Shown: positions 7,233 to 14,742 of the stretch, in pieces
How the letters are laid out: each line of letters opens with the position of its first letter
Position numbering within the stretch: position 1 is the stretch's first letter
DNA from: CAYMGM01 sp964390005
GTDB lineage: Bacteria; Pseudomonadota; Alphaproteobacteria; UBA9219
DNA length: 25,049 bases
Reading direction: 5' to 3'
Assembly: GCA_964390005.1 (NCBI GenBank)
Contig: CAYMGM010000022.1
Coordinates: 1-25,049, forward strand
The notes under the pieces: generated by a model
Told to the model about the DNA's origin: nothing
The model's input: the letters and a program-made list of their open reading frames with translations, nothing else
The model's database searches: none
Made by a program: the position numbers and the translations under genes

Positions 7233-7245
7233 CGGCGCCACGCCG
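7233..7245 (-). terminator. Right terminal hairpin of the element, possible terminator for the minus-strand gene
   Basis: On the minus strand CGGCG and CGCCG pair around TGG, immediately after the TAA of the gene at 7246-7713, and are followed by CGGCCATTTTTGG with a five-T run. This is a somewhat better terminator candidate than the left end. Confidence 0.45.
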
Positions 7246-7713
7246 TTAGGGGAACATGGAGTCGATGGCGGCTTGATCGGCGCTTTTGCCATGACCGTGA
7301 ACAACGGCGGCACCATCATCCACCATGCCTTGCAATTGCATGGAGTTTAACATGGCCATATCCGCAAATCGCGGCATGTCTCCAGATTCCAGCATTTGAC
7401 GTAGGCGGACGCGCGTTTCAACCACAAGCATGCTCATCTGAACAGCGATTTTGTCGAAACGATCGCGGAGATCGCGCGGCGCGGCTTCATAAGCCTCAAT
7501 CGCCAAGTCGGCAAAGCCAAGGCCGCTTGTCAAAAAATGCTCGCGATAGGTTTTGAAGTCCCATTTGTCGATTTCGTCTAACAAATCTGGCGCATCGCCA
7601 ACCATGCCAAGCATCATGATCACTTCGTTAAAGTGATTGAAATAGTCGGTCGATAGCAAAGAACGTGGATCAATGTTCGTGCCGACGACAAGGGATTCAA
7701 AATCTTTGGCCAT
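7246..7713 (-). CDS. Conserved-looking helical protein of unknown function
   Basis: The product is about 155 residues beginning MAKDFESLVVGTN, acidic and predicted mostly helical, with no signal peptide or membrane segment. Patches include DYFNHFNEVIMMLGMVGDAPDLLDEIDKW and FDKIAVQMSMLVVETRVRLRQMLESGDMPRF. The shape recalls phasin-like or coiled helical proteins but no motif proves it. The start is ambiguous: the ATG at 7713 is preferred on N-terminal character, while an ATG four codons upstream (7725) is possible; ribosome sites are weak for both. The stop TAA abuts the right end of the 418-bp element, and the final residues MFP may have been unchanged by the insertion. Confidence 0.7.
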   Translation of the reverse strand: MAKDFESLVVGTNIDPRSLLSTDYFNHFNEVIMMLGMVGDAPDLLDEIDKWDFKTYREHFLTSGLGFADLAIEAYEAAPRDLRDRFDKIAVQMSMLVVETRVRLRQMLESGDMPRFADMAMLNSMQLQGMVDDGAAVVHGHGKSADQAAIDSMFP

Positions 7714-7725
7714 AGGTCTTCTCAT

Positions 7726-8023
7726 TCCGATGAAGTGGCATTAACCATAACGCCTAGGATTGAAAATTTTCTTAAAGCCCCGTACGTAGGCGTGTTTGTT
7801 GGGGCTCCGACATAAAATATGATGAAATATTAAGTTGTCTAGCCGCAGAAACAAACAAGGACTTCATGCTAACCTTCTGAAATATAATAACATACTTTTT
7901 CAAAAGAAGCGCAGCGCCCGGAAAAACCTGTACGAAGCCGGAATATCCGTGCTAAAAGCAAGGAAAAGGAAGCAAAATGCTTTGAAACAGCTGATCGTTC
8001 AGCTCCATCGATGCGAGGCGAAA
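7726..8023. other. Intergenic region between divergent genes
   Basis: About 300 bp separate the minus-strand gene from the plus-strand SnoaL gene. It is locally A/T-rich (7750-7775, 7815-7835, 7880-7905) and should hold both promoters, but I cannot assign hexamers with confidence. A frame open from 7835 joins the SnoaL gene in phase but begins with TTG and is rich in Lys/Arg/Gln; I treat it as leader. Confidence 0.45.
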
Positions 8024-8839
8024 ATGTCTGCAGCCAAGAAAAAAGAAACGAAAGTTTCCAAAGGGGCCAAAAAAACCATGCCGTCCGCAAAATCAGCAAA
8101 GGCGCCCGTGAAAGGCAGCAAAGCGGCTTCTGTCGAAAGCAAAAAAAAGACGCCCACCCCGCCGGTGAAACCCAAAATGGCAACGCCTTCGGCCAAGCCC
8201 GCGATAGCCGCGCGCACACCATCATATCCTTTTCAGGCGGATCAGGCTTTGCCTGCACGCGTTCAAGCCCTTTTAGATCAAGCGGATATCCAAGAAACGA
8301 TTACGCGCGCGGCGCGCGCGCTGGATCGCTTGGATGAGACTCTTTTGCGGTCCGTTTTCCATGCCGATGCAACGTTGGATTTGGGCCCCGGTATTTTTCA
8401 AGGAGCCTCAAGCGATTATGTGCCGTGGGTCTTGGCCGTGATGGGCCAGGCGCGGTCTACGCACCACTTGCTTGGCCAAATGGACATTCATTTGGACGGG
8501 GACGTGGCACGTGTCGAAACCTATGTTCAAGCCCACCTGCGATCCGATAAGCCGACGGGGCGCGAAGATTTGTTTATGGGGTTGCGCTATTTGGACCGGA
8601 TGGAGCGACGCCCTGCCGGACGTGGCGGCGTCTATAAAATCTCACATCGCAAACAAGTCGTTGACTGGGTGCGGACTGAAGTCGTTTCTGACTTGTTTTA
8701 TCATCAAAACCCCGATGCGCTATGGGGGATGCATACCAAGGCGGATTTGTCCTATCACATGGCCAGCTTTCCTGGGGCTAATGGAAGGGTTTCTAGCTTC
8801 CTTGGGCGGCACTATGATCCCAAGTCCTTTAAGTTCTAA
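8024..8839 (+). CDS. SnoaL-like (NTF2-fold) protein with Lys/Ala/Pro-rich N-terminal tail
   Basis: The 271-residue product has two parts. Residues 1-66 are a low-complexity basic tail of Lys, Ala, Pro and Ser (SAKSAKAPVKGSK, KKTPTPPVKPK) resembling histone-H1-like tails. Residues about 85-240 fit the SnoaL_4/NTF2-like fold: helix IQETITRAARALDRLDETLL, FHADATLDLGPG, STHHLLGQMDIHLDGDVARVETYV, then VVDWVRTEVVSD. This fold includes dehydratases and ring-hydroxylating-dioxygenase small subunits; D117 and H147/H148 occupy positions where related enzymes place catalytic residues, but the substrate is unknown. The start at 8024 follows GAGG with 5-nt spacing. The gene ends 88 bp before the autotransporter. 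Confidence 0.75.
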   Translation: MSAAKKKETKVSKGAKKTMPSAKSAKAPVKGSKAASVESKKKTPTPPVKPKMATPSAKPAIAARTPSYPFQADQALPARVQALLDQADIQETITRAARALDRLDETLLRSVFHADATLDLGPGIFQGASSDYVPWVLAVMGQARSTHHLLGQMDIHLDGDVARVETYVQAHLRSDKPTGREDLFMGLRYLDRMERRPAGRGGVYKISHRKQVVDWVRTEVVSDLFYHQNPDALWGMHTKADLSYHMASFPGANGRVSSFLGRHYDPKSFKF

Positions 8840-8927
8840 GGCTGCCTTTCATCGTTAAGATGCTTTTAAGAACCCGCATGTTAGTGGCAAAGGGGCCGTC
8901 AGCGTTCCCCCTTAAACGGGTTTTCCC

Positions 8928-11900
8928 ATGTCTAAACATCAGCGGACAAAGCATCTTTATCGTTTATGGGTTCTTTGTGGGGCTGGGGTCATTGCCTTTT
9001 GGTCTTTAGGGGCCTCGCCTCTTGCCGCGTCTAGCGTTGATTGGATCGGAACGTCGAATGACTGGTTCACGTCGTCGAATTGGGGAACGGGGACGCTTCC
9101 GACAAGCAGCGATACTGTCACAATCGATGGAAACGTAACGGCTTCTATCACCCACAGTGGCGCGGCCGCCGATAGCCTTTCCGTTGGTGCCATCGCAGAC
9201 GGCGCTTTGACCCTAACCAATGTTGGGACGCTGTCGATTGCATCAGGCATAACGGTGGGCGTTAATACGGACGTTACGGGGACGCTTCAAATCACGGGCG
9301 CGACGACAAATCTGTCAACAAGCAATCTGATCATTGGATATAGCGGAATTGGGGTTGCAACGATCAACGGCGGTGCGACAGCAACTTTTTCCGATATTGG
9401 TTTAGGGAACAGCCCGACGGGCAATGGAACGCTGACAATTGAAGGCGTCGGCACAACCGTAAGGACATCCGGCATCGTCATTGGTGGGGCGGGCGAGGGG
9501 CAAGTATCTATTTTGGATGGAGCAACACTTGACACAGAATATGGATTTACTTTAGCCGGGGCCGATGGCGCTACAGATACATTGACGATAAGTGGTGCCG
9601 GGACAACCGTTACGAGCACAGACTCCTTTTACGTTGCGAATAATGTAAATGCACAGGTCTTGGTTTCCGATGGGGCGACGATTACGTCGGACTCGATTGT
9701 CCTTCATTACAGTTCTGGAACCGGCATTATCGACGTTGTTGTGACGGGTGCGGGGACGACCTGGAGCTCGGCGGGAACTTTAACAATTGGATCTAATGCG
9801 ACACTTGAAATTTCAGATGGTGCTGTTGTCAGTGCCGATGGGCTAAAATTTTACGAAGGCGCAACGGCGTTGGTCATCGATGGCGCAGGCAGCAAACTTG
9901 ATTTGGGCAGTGGGACCGTCGAAACGCTTGGTTCTTTAGGATCCCTCACCATTTCAAATGGCGGCGTTTTATCAGACGGTATGGTCTATTTGATGGGATA
10001 TGGGGCTGGCACGCACATTACGGTGACGGGGGCTGGATCGGCTTGGTACAATACCGGAGCTCTAACGCTTGGTGTTGCTAATCCTGTTCCGATGACGGTA
10101 ACGCTTAGCGATGGCGCATTGCTGACAAGTGCCAGTGGGCAAATTGGTTATAACGGGGGCATTGGTGTTCTGTCTCTGGACGGGCAAGGAACGTCTTGGA
10201 TCAACACGGGAACCTTTTATGTCGGTTACGCCGATGGGGTTGGAACATTGTCGATAACAAATGGCGCGACAGTTAGCAGCGCCGATGCGGCTGTTGGGCA
10301 TGGAACAGGAACGGGAACAGTAACAATATCTGGCGACAATGCCAGTTGGACGATCAATGGCGATCTTGTTTTAGCGCGGAACGCTGGTACGGCCACGCTT
10401 TCTTTGACGGACGCCAGCATATCGATGAATAACGCCACGACGGGTTATGCCCAGGGCATTGCAACGATAACGATGGATCATGCTTCATGGCGAGGAAGCG
10501 GATCGCTTATTTTGGGCATGTATGGTGTCAGCCTAGGATCCGGGACAGACCTTTCCGCGATCAATGGCAGCACAATAACAAGCGCCGACGCTTCAATAGG
10601 TGTTGGTGGCGCGTATGGTCATGTATTGTTTTCTGGGGTCGGAACAACGTGGACCAATACCGGCGCGTTGACGATGGGGTATCAAGGCGGCGAGGCAATC
10701 CTTAGAATTTTAGACGGCGCCGTCGTTTCAACCGGCGATACAACGATGGGAACGTCCGGTGCGACAGCAAGTCTTATGGTTCGTGGCGCAGGATCAAGCT
10801 TTATCGATACCGGGTCTCTGTACATGGGGGACTACGGCTCGACAGCAACGCTAACCCTGGCCGATGACGGTCGCGCCATTGTTGCGGGCGGTATAACGCT
10901 TGGCGCTGATTATGGAACGGGGACAATTATTATCGGCGCGGCGGCAGGCCAAGCCGCCGTGGCACCGGGCACGCTTCTGACATCGACGGTTACGTTCGGC
11001 GCCGGAACAGGCAGCATCGTCTTTAATCACACCAGTACAAACTATGTTTTTACCCCAGATTTGGTTGGCACGGGCACGCTGTCGTTTTTGTCTGGCAAAA
11101 CGATCTTAACAGGGGACAGCAGCCTCTTTACGGGAACGACAATCATTGCGGGCGGTACCGTTGCGGTGAATGGCTCGCTAAGCGGGACAGTCGACGTCCA
11201 AGATGGTGCGCGGCTGCAAGGGAGCGGCACTGTTGCCAGCGTAACCGTGGATTCGGGGGCAACAATCGCCCCCGGCAATTCGATTGGAACCTTACACGTC
11301 GTGGGCAATATCTCTTTTGCCGCGGGGGCGATCTATGAAGTGGAAATCGATCCATCGGGCGCGAGCGATTCAATCATTGCAAACGGCGCGGCAACATTAG
11401 CGGGCGTTTTGCGTGTTCAAGCCTCAAATGGGGTTTATCGGGCGGGGACGCGCTATACTTTGTTAACGGCGACGGGCGGCGTTTCGGGACAATTTGATAC
11501 CGTGGAAACGACGCTTGAATCTTTATTTTTAGCGCCGACCGTGAACTATGCAGCGTTAGAAACAACCCTGACCCTTGCGCGCAATACCCGAAGCTTTGCC
11601 AGCGTGGCCGCAACGCCCAACCAAGTGGCCGCGGCAACGGGAATCGAAAGCATGGGAAGCGGCCATTTGTATGATGTCATCGCCTCGCAGTCGAGCGAAG
11701 ACGAAGCGCGCCGCGCTTTCCAGCAAGTCGCTGGCGAAGTGCATGCCGATGTCAAAGGCTCGCTTCAAGAATATGGCGCGGGTCTTGCTGATGCGTTGTT
11801 GGGGCGTATGGCGGAAAGCGCCGACAGCTTGGCTGGCGACGAAGCGTTGCGTCAGCGGCAGATCCGCCCGCGCGGTCAAAAACAACCGTCCCTGGCGCCC

Positions 11901-12734
11901 GTGGCGTGGGCGCAGGCGATGGGGCAGTGGGGCGCGCGTGAAAGCGACGGGAATGCACGCCGCGCAAGCTATGCAGGGCAGGGGCTTTTGCTGGGGCTGG
12001 ATGGCGCTTTGCGCGGTGGGTGGCGATCGGGCCTTGCGTTTGGCGCGGCGCGTCACCGCGATTATGTCGATGATGGAACCAATGCGCGTGGAACGACCCA
12101 AAGCTATAGCCTGTCTTTCTATGGCATGAAAAAACTTGGTGCAGGGGCTGTCGCGCGCCTTGGCGGCGCTTACGGGTTTCATGATGTTGAGACCAAAAGG
12201 CATTTAGACTTTACCTATGAAGACAGCACACTGACGTCGCATCATACGGCGCACACCGTCACAGGCTTTGGCGAACTGGCTTATGGGTTTGTGCCGCGCC
12301 CGGGTGCGCGGCTTGAGCCTTTCGCGAATATGTCGGTCAGTTATTTGGCTTTGCCTTCTTTTACGGAAGATGGTGGCGATGGCGCGTTAGCCGTTCATGA
12401 CGGCAGCGCGGTCTATAGCGTTGCAACAATGGGTCTGCGCGGACGGCAGTCTGTGGTGTTTTTAAGTCCGGCGGGCGGGCATGCAACGATCGAAGGCATG
12501 CTGGCCTGGCGGCGCGCGATTGGCGATACGGGACCTGACGGAAAATACCAATTAAGCGGTAGCGCGCCCTTTACGGTGACGGGTGCGCCTTTGGCGCGTG
12601 ACGCGGCCCAGATCGAAGCTGGGTATAATGTCGATCTTTCGCCGCAGGCGACCGTTGGCTTGTTCTATAGCGGCTTGTTTGCCAACAAAACGAATACGCA
12701 AGCCGTGAATGGCAAGGTTCGCGTCGCGTTTTAA
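8928..12734 (+). CDS. Autotransporter (type Va) with about 50-residue passenger repeats
   Basis: The 1268-residue protein begins with a signal peptide (hydrophobic core near 14-30, cleavage around LAAS). The passenger (about 36-700) is a beta-solenoid-like array of some eleven repeats of about 50 residues, each with a GAGTTWTNTGALTxG-type turn and a following GATVSSxDAxIG-type strand; nucleotide spacing between turns is about 150. An autotransporter-associated repeat (about 713-755, SGKTILTGDSSLFTGTTIIAGG) and the TIAPGNSIGTL linker (about 778) precede a C-terminal beta-barrel (about 990-1268) ending VRVAF with the terminal aromatic needed for outer-membrane assembly. The barrel would translocate the passenger to the cell surface, probably for adhesion. 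No protease or esterase motif was seen. The start ATG has a poor ribosome site. The stop interlocks with that of the WD40-like gene. Confidence 0.93.
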   Translation: MSKHQRTKHLYRLWVLCGAGVIAFWSLGASPLAASSVDWIGTSNDWFTSSNWGTGTLPTSSDTVTIDGNVTASITHSGAAADSLSVGAIADGALTLTNVGTLSIASGITVGVNTDVTGTLQITGATTNLSTSNLIIGYSGIGVATINGGATATFSDIGLGNSPTGNGTLTIEGVGTTVRTSGIVIGGAGEGQVSILDGATLDTEYGFTLAGADGATDTLTISGAGTTVTSTDSFYVANNVNAQVLVSDGATITSDSIVLHYSSGTGIIDVVVTGAGTTWSSAGTLTIGSNATLEISDGAVVSADGLKFYEGATALVIDGAGSKLDLGSGTVETLGSLGSLTISNGGVLSDGMVYLMGYGAGTHITVTGAGSAWYNTGALTLGVANPVPMTVTLSDGALLTSASGQIGYNGGIGVLSLDGQGTSWINTGTFYVGYADGVGTLSITNGATVSSADAAVGHGTGTGTVTISGDNASWTINGDLVLARNAGTATLSLTDASISMNNATTGYAQGIATITMDHASWRGSGSLILGMYGVSLGSGTDLSAINGSTITSADASIGVGGAYGHVLFSGVGTTWTNTGALTMGYQGGEAILRILDGAVVSTGDTTMGTSGATASLMVRGAGSSFIDTGSLYMGDYGSTATLTLADDGRAIVAGGITLGADYGTGTIIIGAAAGQAAVAPGTLLTSTVTFGAGTGSIVFNHTSTNYVFTPDLVGTGTLSFLSGKTILTGDSSLFTGTTIIAGGTVAVNGSLSGTVDVQDGARLQGSGTVASVTVDSGATIAPGNSIGTLHVVGNISFAAGAIYEVEIDPSGASDSIIANGAATLAGVLRVQASNGVYRAGTRYTLLTATGGVSGQFDTVETTLESLFLAPTVNYAALETTLTLARNTRSFASVAATPNQVAAATGIESMGSGHLYDVIASQSSEDEARRAFQQVAGEVHADVKGSLQEYGAGLADALLGRMAESADSLAGDEALRQRQIRPRGQKQPSLAPVAWAQAMGQWGARESDGNARRASYAGQGLLLGLDGALRGGWRSGLAFGAARHRDYVDDGTNARGTTQSYSLSFYGMKKLGAGAVARLGGAYGFHDVETKRHLDFTYEDSTLTSHHTAHTVTGFGELAYGFVPRPGARLEPFANMSVSYLALPSFTEDGGDGALAVHDGSAVYSVATMGLRGRQSVVFLSPAGGHATIEGMLAWRRAIGDTGPDGKYQLSGSAPFTVTGAPLARDAAQIEAGYNVDLSPQATVGLFYSGLFANKTNTQAVNGKVRVAF

Positions 12735-13759
12735 GTCGCGGCGCGGCGCGACCGCGCGACATAAAGTAAAAGCTGGCCGCTGGCCATTGCGACAAAAAGA
12801 CAATCGCCATAAGCGCTCCACGCCAAACCTTGGACGGAATCGCCCGATGCGGCCGGGCGCAGCGTCATTTCCATACGACCGTCTAACGGCGCAAAAACGA
12901 CAAGGCCGTTTTGATAGCCGATGGTCACAAACGGATCGCGCGGGTGGGCGGCGACAGCGGTGACAGCGCCAACGTTGGAAGGGCCCAGCGCCAGCGTTCG
13001 ATCAACAAAGGGCTTTTCTTGGGACAAAGCAAAACCAGCCGCGCCGCGTCCGCCGCCCGCCAAAAGAAAAGATGACGATAAATCGGTTGCGATAAGAGTG
13101 AACGGCGAACGTTCCGCCGAAACCAGATGAGGCGGCGTTTGGCTAAAAAAATCTTGGTAAAAAGCGAAGCCTTGGTCCGACAGCGCAATCAGATTGGGCG
13201 CGCCAGCCAAAGCGATCATATCGCGAAAGCCTGCGGCGGGAATAAAAGCGGGCTTCTCGGCACTGGTTGAAGGGCCCGTATAAAAGCCTTGCGCCGTTAA
13301 AGCGACCCAGCGCGTGCCGTCAGGCGTAAAGACAAGACGGTGAACGGGGCTCCCCGTTTCAAAACAAGCTATTTCGTCGCCTTCGGGGGCGAAAAGGACG
13401 ATTTGATTTTGTGCCGCGTAGGCCCGAAAACCGCCTGCGCCGCCCGCGATGGCATCAAGGCGGGCCGGGGCTTGCGCGATTTCAGTCGGCACATCAAAAG
13501 ACGGGTCGATAATCAAAAGACGACCATCCGACCCGCCCGTTAAAAGGGCGTGATCGTCAGCGTCTGGCGCAAGAAGAAAAGGTATATCGGGCGGATAAAG
13601 CGGCAAGATTTTAGCCGCGTCCGCCGTATCGTCAGCTGGAAACAAAGCCAAGCGCCCGTTGGTCAGGGCAAGCCCCAACGCATCGCCGCGGCGGGTCAAA
13701 CAGCAAGAAGAAACGGAAGCGCTTAACGGAAAGGTCCGCGTTGTCAAACCGGCGAGCAT
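12731..13759 (-). CDS. WD40-like beta-propeller protein
   Basis: The 342-residue product is built of repeated blade-like segments with little canonical GH...WD dipeptide but clear spacing: GDALGLALTNGRLALFP, DDHALLTGGSDGRLLIIDP, GFRAYAAQNQIVLFAP, VHRLVFTPDGTRWVALTAQG, VAAHPRDPFVTIGYQNGLVVFAP, LAWSAYGDCLFVAMASGQLLLYV. Roughly seven such blades fit one propeller. No signal peptide, so cytoplasmic. It lies downstream of argB and overlaps it by 16 nt, with AAGGAGG four nt before its ATG, so it is coupled to argB translation yet well able to initiate on its own. Its molecular role is unknown; a scaffold is the usual role of this fold. Confidence 0.85.
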   Translation of the reverse strand: MLAGLTTRTFPLSASVSSCCLTRRGDALGLALTNGRLALFPADDTADAAKILPLYPPDIPFLLAPDADDHALLTGGSDGRLLIIDPSFDVPTEIAQAPARLDAIAGGAGGFRAYAAQNQIVLFAPEGDEIACFETGSPVHRLVFTPDGTRWVALTAQGFYTGPSTSAEKPAFIPAAGFRDMIALAGAPNLIALSDQGFAFYQDFFSQTPPHLVSAERSPFTLIATDLSSSFLLAGGGRGAAGFALSQEKPFVDRTLALGPSNVGAVTAVAAHPRDPFVTIGYQNGLVVFAPLDGRMEMTLRPAASGDSVQGLAWSAYGDCLFVAMASGQLLLYVARSRRAAT

Positions 13760-14661
13760 GACGCCTCCTTGGGCGCGTCGGGCGCGATCAAGGTGCCGCA
13801 GCCGGTTGGCGTTAAAACTTCGGCCATCAACGCGCCGCGCGCGTGGGCATTGACGATGGCAATGCCGCCGACACCACCCTGCAAAGCGGCCATTGCGCTT
13901 TCGACTTTGGGGATCATCCCGCCCGTGATGACTTTGTCGTCAATCAAGCGCGGCAGCATGGACGGCATCAAGCGCGGGATAAGCCTTTTTTGTGCGTCAA
14001 GAACGCCCGCCACATTGGTCGCCAAAATCAAGCGATGCGCTTTTAGCGCGACGCTAATCGCCATGGCATAATCATCGGCATTGACGTTATAGGCGCGCCC
14101 TTGATCGTCGGCCCCAAGCGAGGGAAGAAGAACGATTTTATTGTCGGCAAGAATATCGAGAAGAAGTTTGCGATCGACACTTTGCGGAAACCCCGTCCGG
14201 TCTTCTTCGGGCGGCAAATCTTTTAAAGGGCGCGTGCGTAAAAGGGTACGCGACGCTTCGCCCGTTCCCTGAAACACGGTGCAGCCTTTGGCTTTCAGGG
14301 TTTCAGAAATCGAGCCGTTTAACCCGACCATCGCGCCTTCGATGACTTGCATCATGGCTGGTGTTGAGGGGCGGCGGCCATCGGCACCTTTGGCCGTTGA
14401 AAAGCCTGCGGCTTTTAACGCGCTGTCAATTTGAGGCCCCGCGCCATGAATAAGAACCAAGCGGATTTGCAAAGCGTGTAAAAAAGCCATTTGCTCGGCG
14501 AAGATTTCCAAAAACCCGTCATCGTCGGCGATTGAGTTGCCGCCGATTTTAACCACAACTGTTTGGCCACGATAGGCACGCCATTCTTGCAGCATCTGGG
14601 CCATGAGAAAGGCGGCAGCCGAAGGGGCTGAGGCGGCGATTTCGGAATCCGATTTGGTCAT
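13744..14661 (-). CDS. argB: Acetylglutamate kinase
   Basis: The 305-residue amino-acid kinase phosphorylates N-acetyl-L-glutamate in the second step of arginine synthesis. Seen motifs are VVVKIGGNSI (about 37-46, phosphate-binding lysine and Gly-Gly), LIHGAGPQID (about 70-79), ADGRRPST with the substrate arginine near 98, NVNADDYAMAIS (about 198) and GGMIPKVESAM (about 252) with the second catalytic lysine. It departs from common alphaproteobacterial ArgB: HGAGPQ replaces HGGGPQ, NADD replaces NADT, and there is a polar Ala/Ser-rich N-terminus before the kinase fold. Divergent argC next door supports the call. The ATG at 14661 has only a distant AGGA. Confidence 0.9.
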   Translation of the reverse strand: MTKSDSEIAASAPSAAAFLMAQMLQEWRAYRGQTVVVKIGGNSIADDDGFLEIFAEQMAFLHALQIRLVLIHGAGPQIDSALKAAGFSTAKGADGRRPSTPAMMQVIEGAMVGLNGSISETLKAKGCTVFQGTGEASRTLLRTRPLKDLPPEEDRTGFPQSVDRKLLLDILADNKIVLLPSLGADDQGRAYNVNADDYAMAISVALKAHRLILATNVAGVLDAQKRLIPRLMPSMLPRLIDDKVITGGMIPKVESAMAALQGGVGGIAIVNAHARGALMAEVLTPTGCGTLIAPDAPKEASCSPV

Positions 14662-14742
14662 TTAAGTTTTGTTCCTGTTTTGCCAATATAGGGGCCAAGG
14701 GCCTCGGACAAGCGGCGCCTATTTTGCAGGGAAGGAAGGGTT
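14662..14742. promoter_or_regulatory. Shared argB/argC divergent promoter region
   Basis: Only 81 bp separate the start codons of divergent argB and argC, so both promoters, and any arginine-responsive control, must overlap here. I cannot pick convincing hexamers or an ARG-box-type palindrome. GAAGGAAGGG before 14743 is the argC ribosome site. Confidence 0.5.

Larger units (their letters stand above)
6829..7246. mobile_element. Complete 418-bp composite MITE-like element with TA flanks
   Basis: The two ends are terminal inverted repeats of about 95-100 bp, nearly 90% identical by eye. Both read (G/A)CGGCGTGGCGCCGCGG, then GGGGGGAGAACAC, then ATGCCACCTAGAACGG, then GACATC. Nested inside is an inverted pair of 27-bp palindromes (6947-6973 and 7039-7065). 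TA occurs at both junctions (6827-6828 and 7247-7248), as expected for IS630/Tc1-mariner type insertion. There is no transposase and no credible gene. It separates the convergent genes gpsA and the gene at 7246-7713, whose stop codons sit exactly at its two ends. The structure is seen directly; family assignment and mobility are inferred. Confidence 0.82.

Noticed and set aside
7835..8023. N-terminal extension of the SnoaL gene from a TTG
   Set aside because: There is no ribosome site at the TTG, the stretch is A/T-rich like a leader, and a good GAGG-spaced ATG lies at 8024.
11556..12203. Minus-strand open frame (215 codons) in the autotransporter barrel region
   Set aside because: It is antisense to conserved beta-barrel coding sequence with no independent signal.
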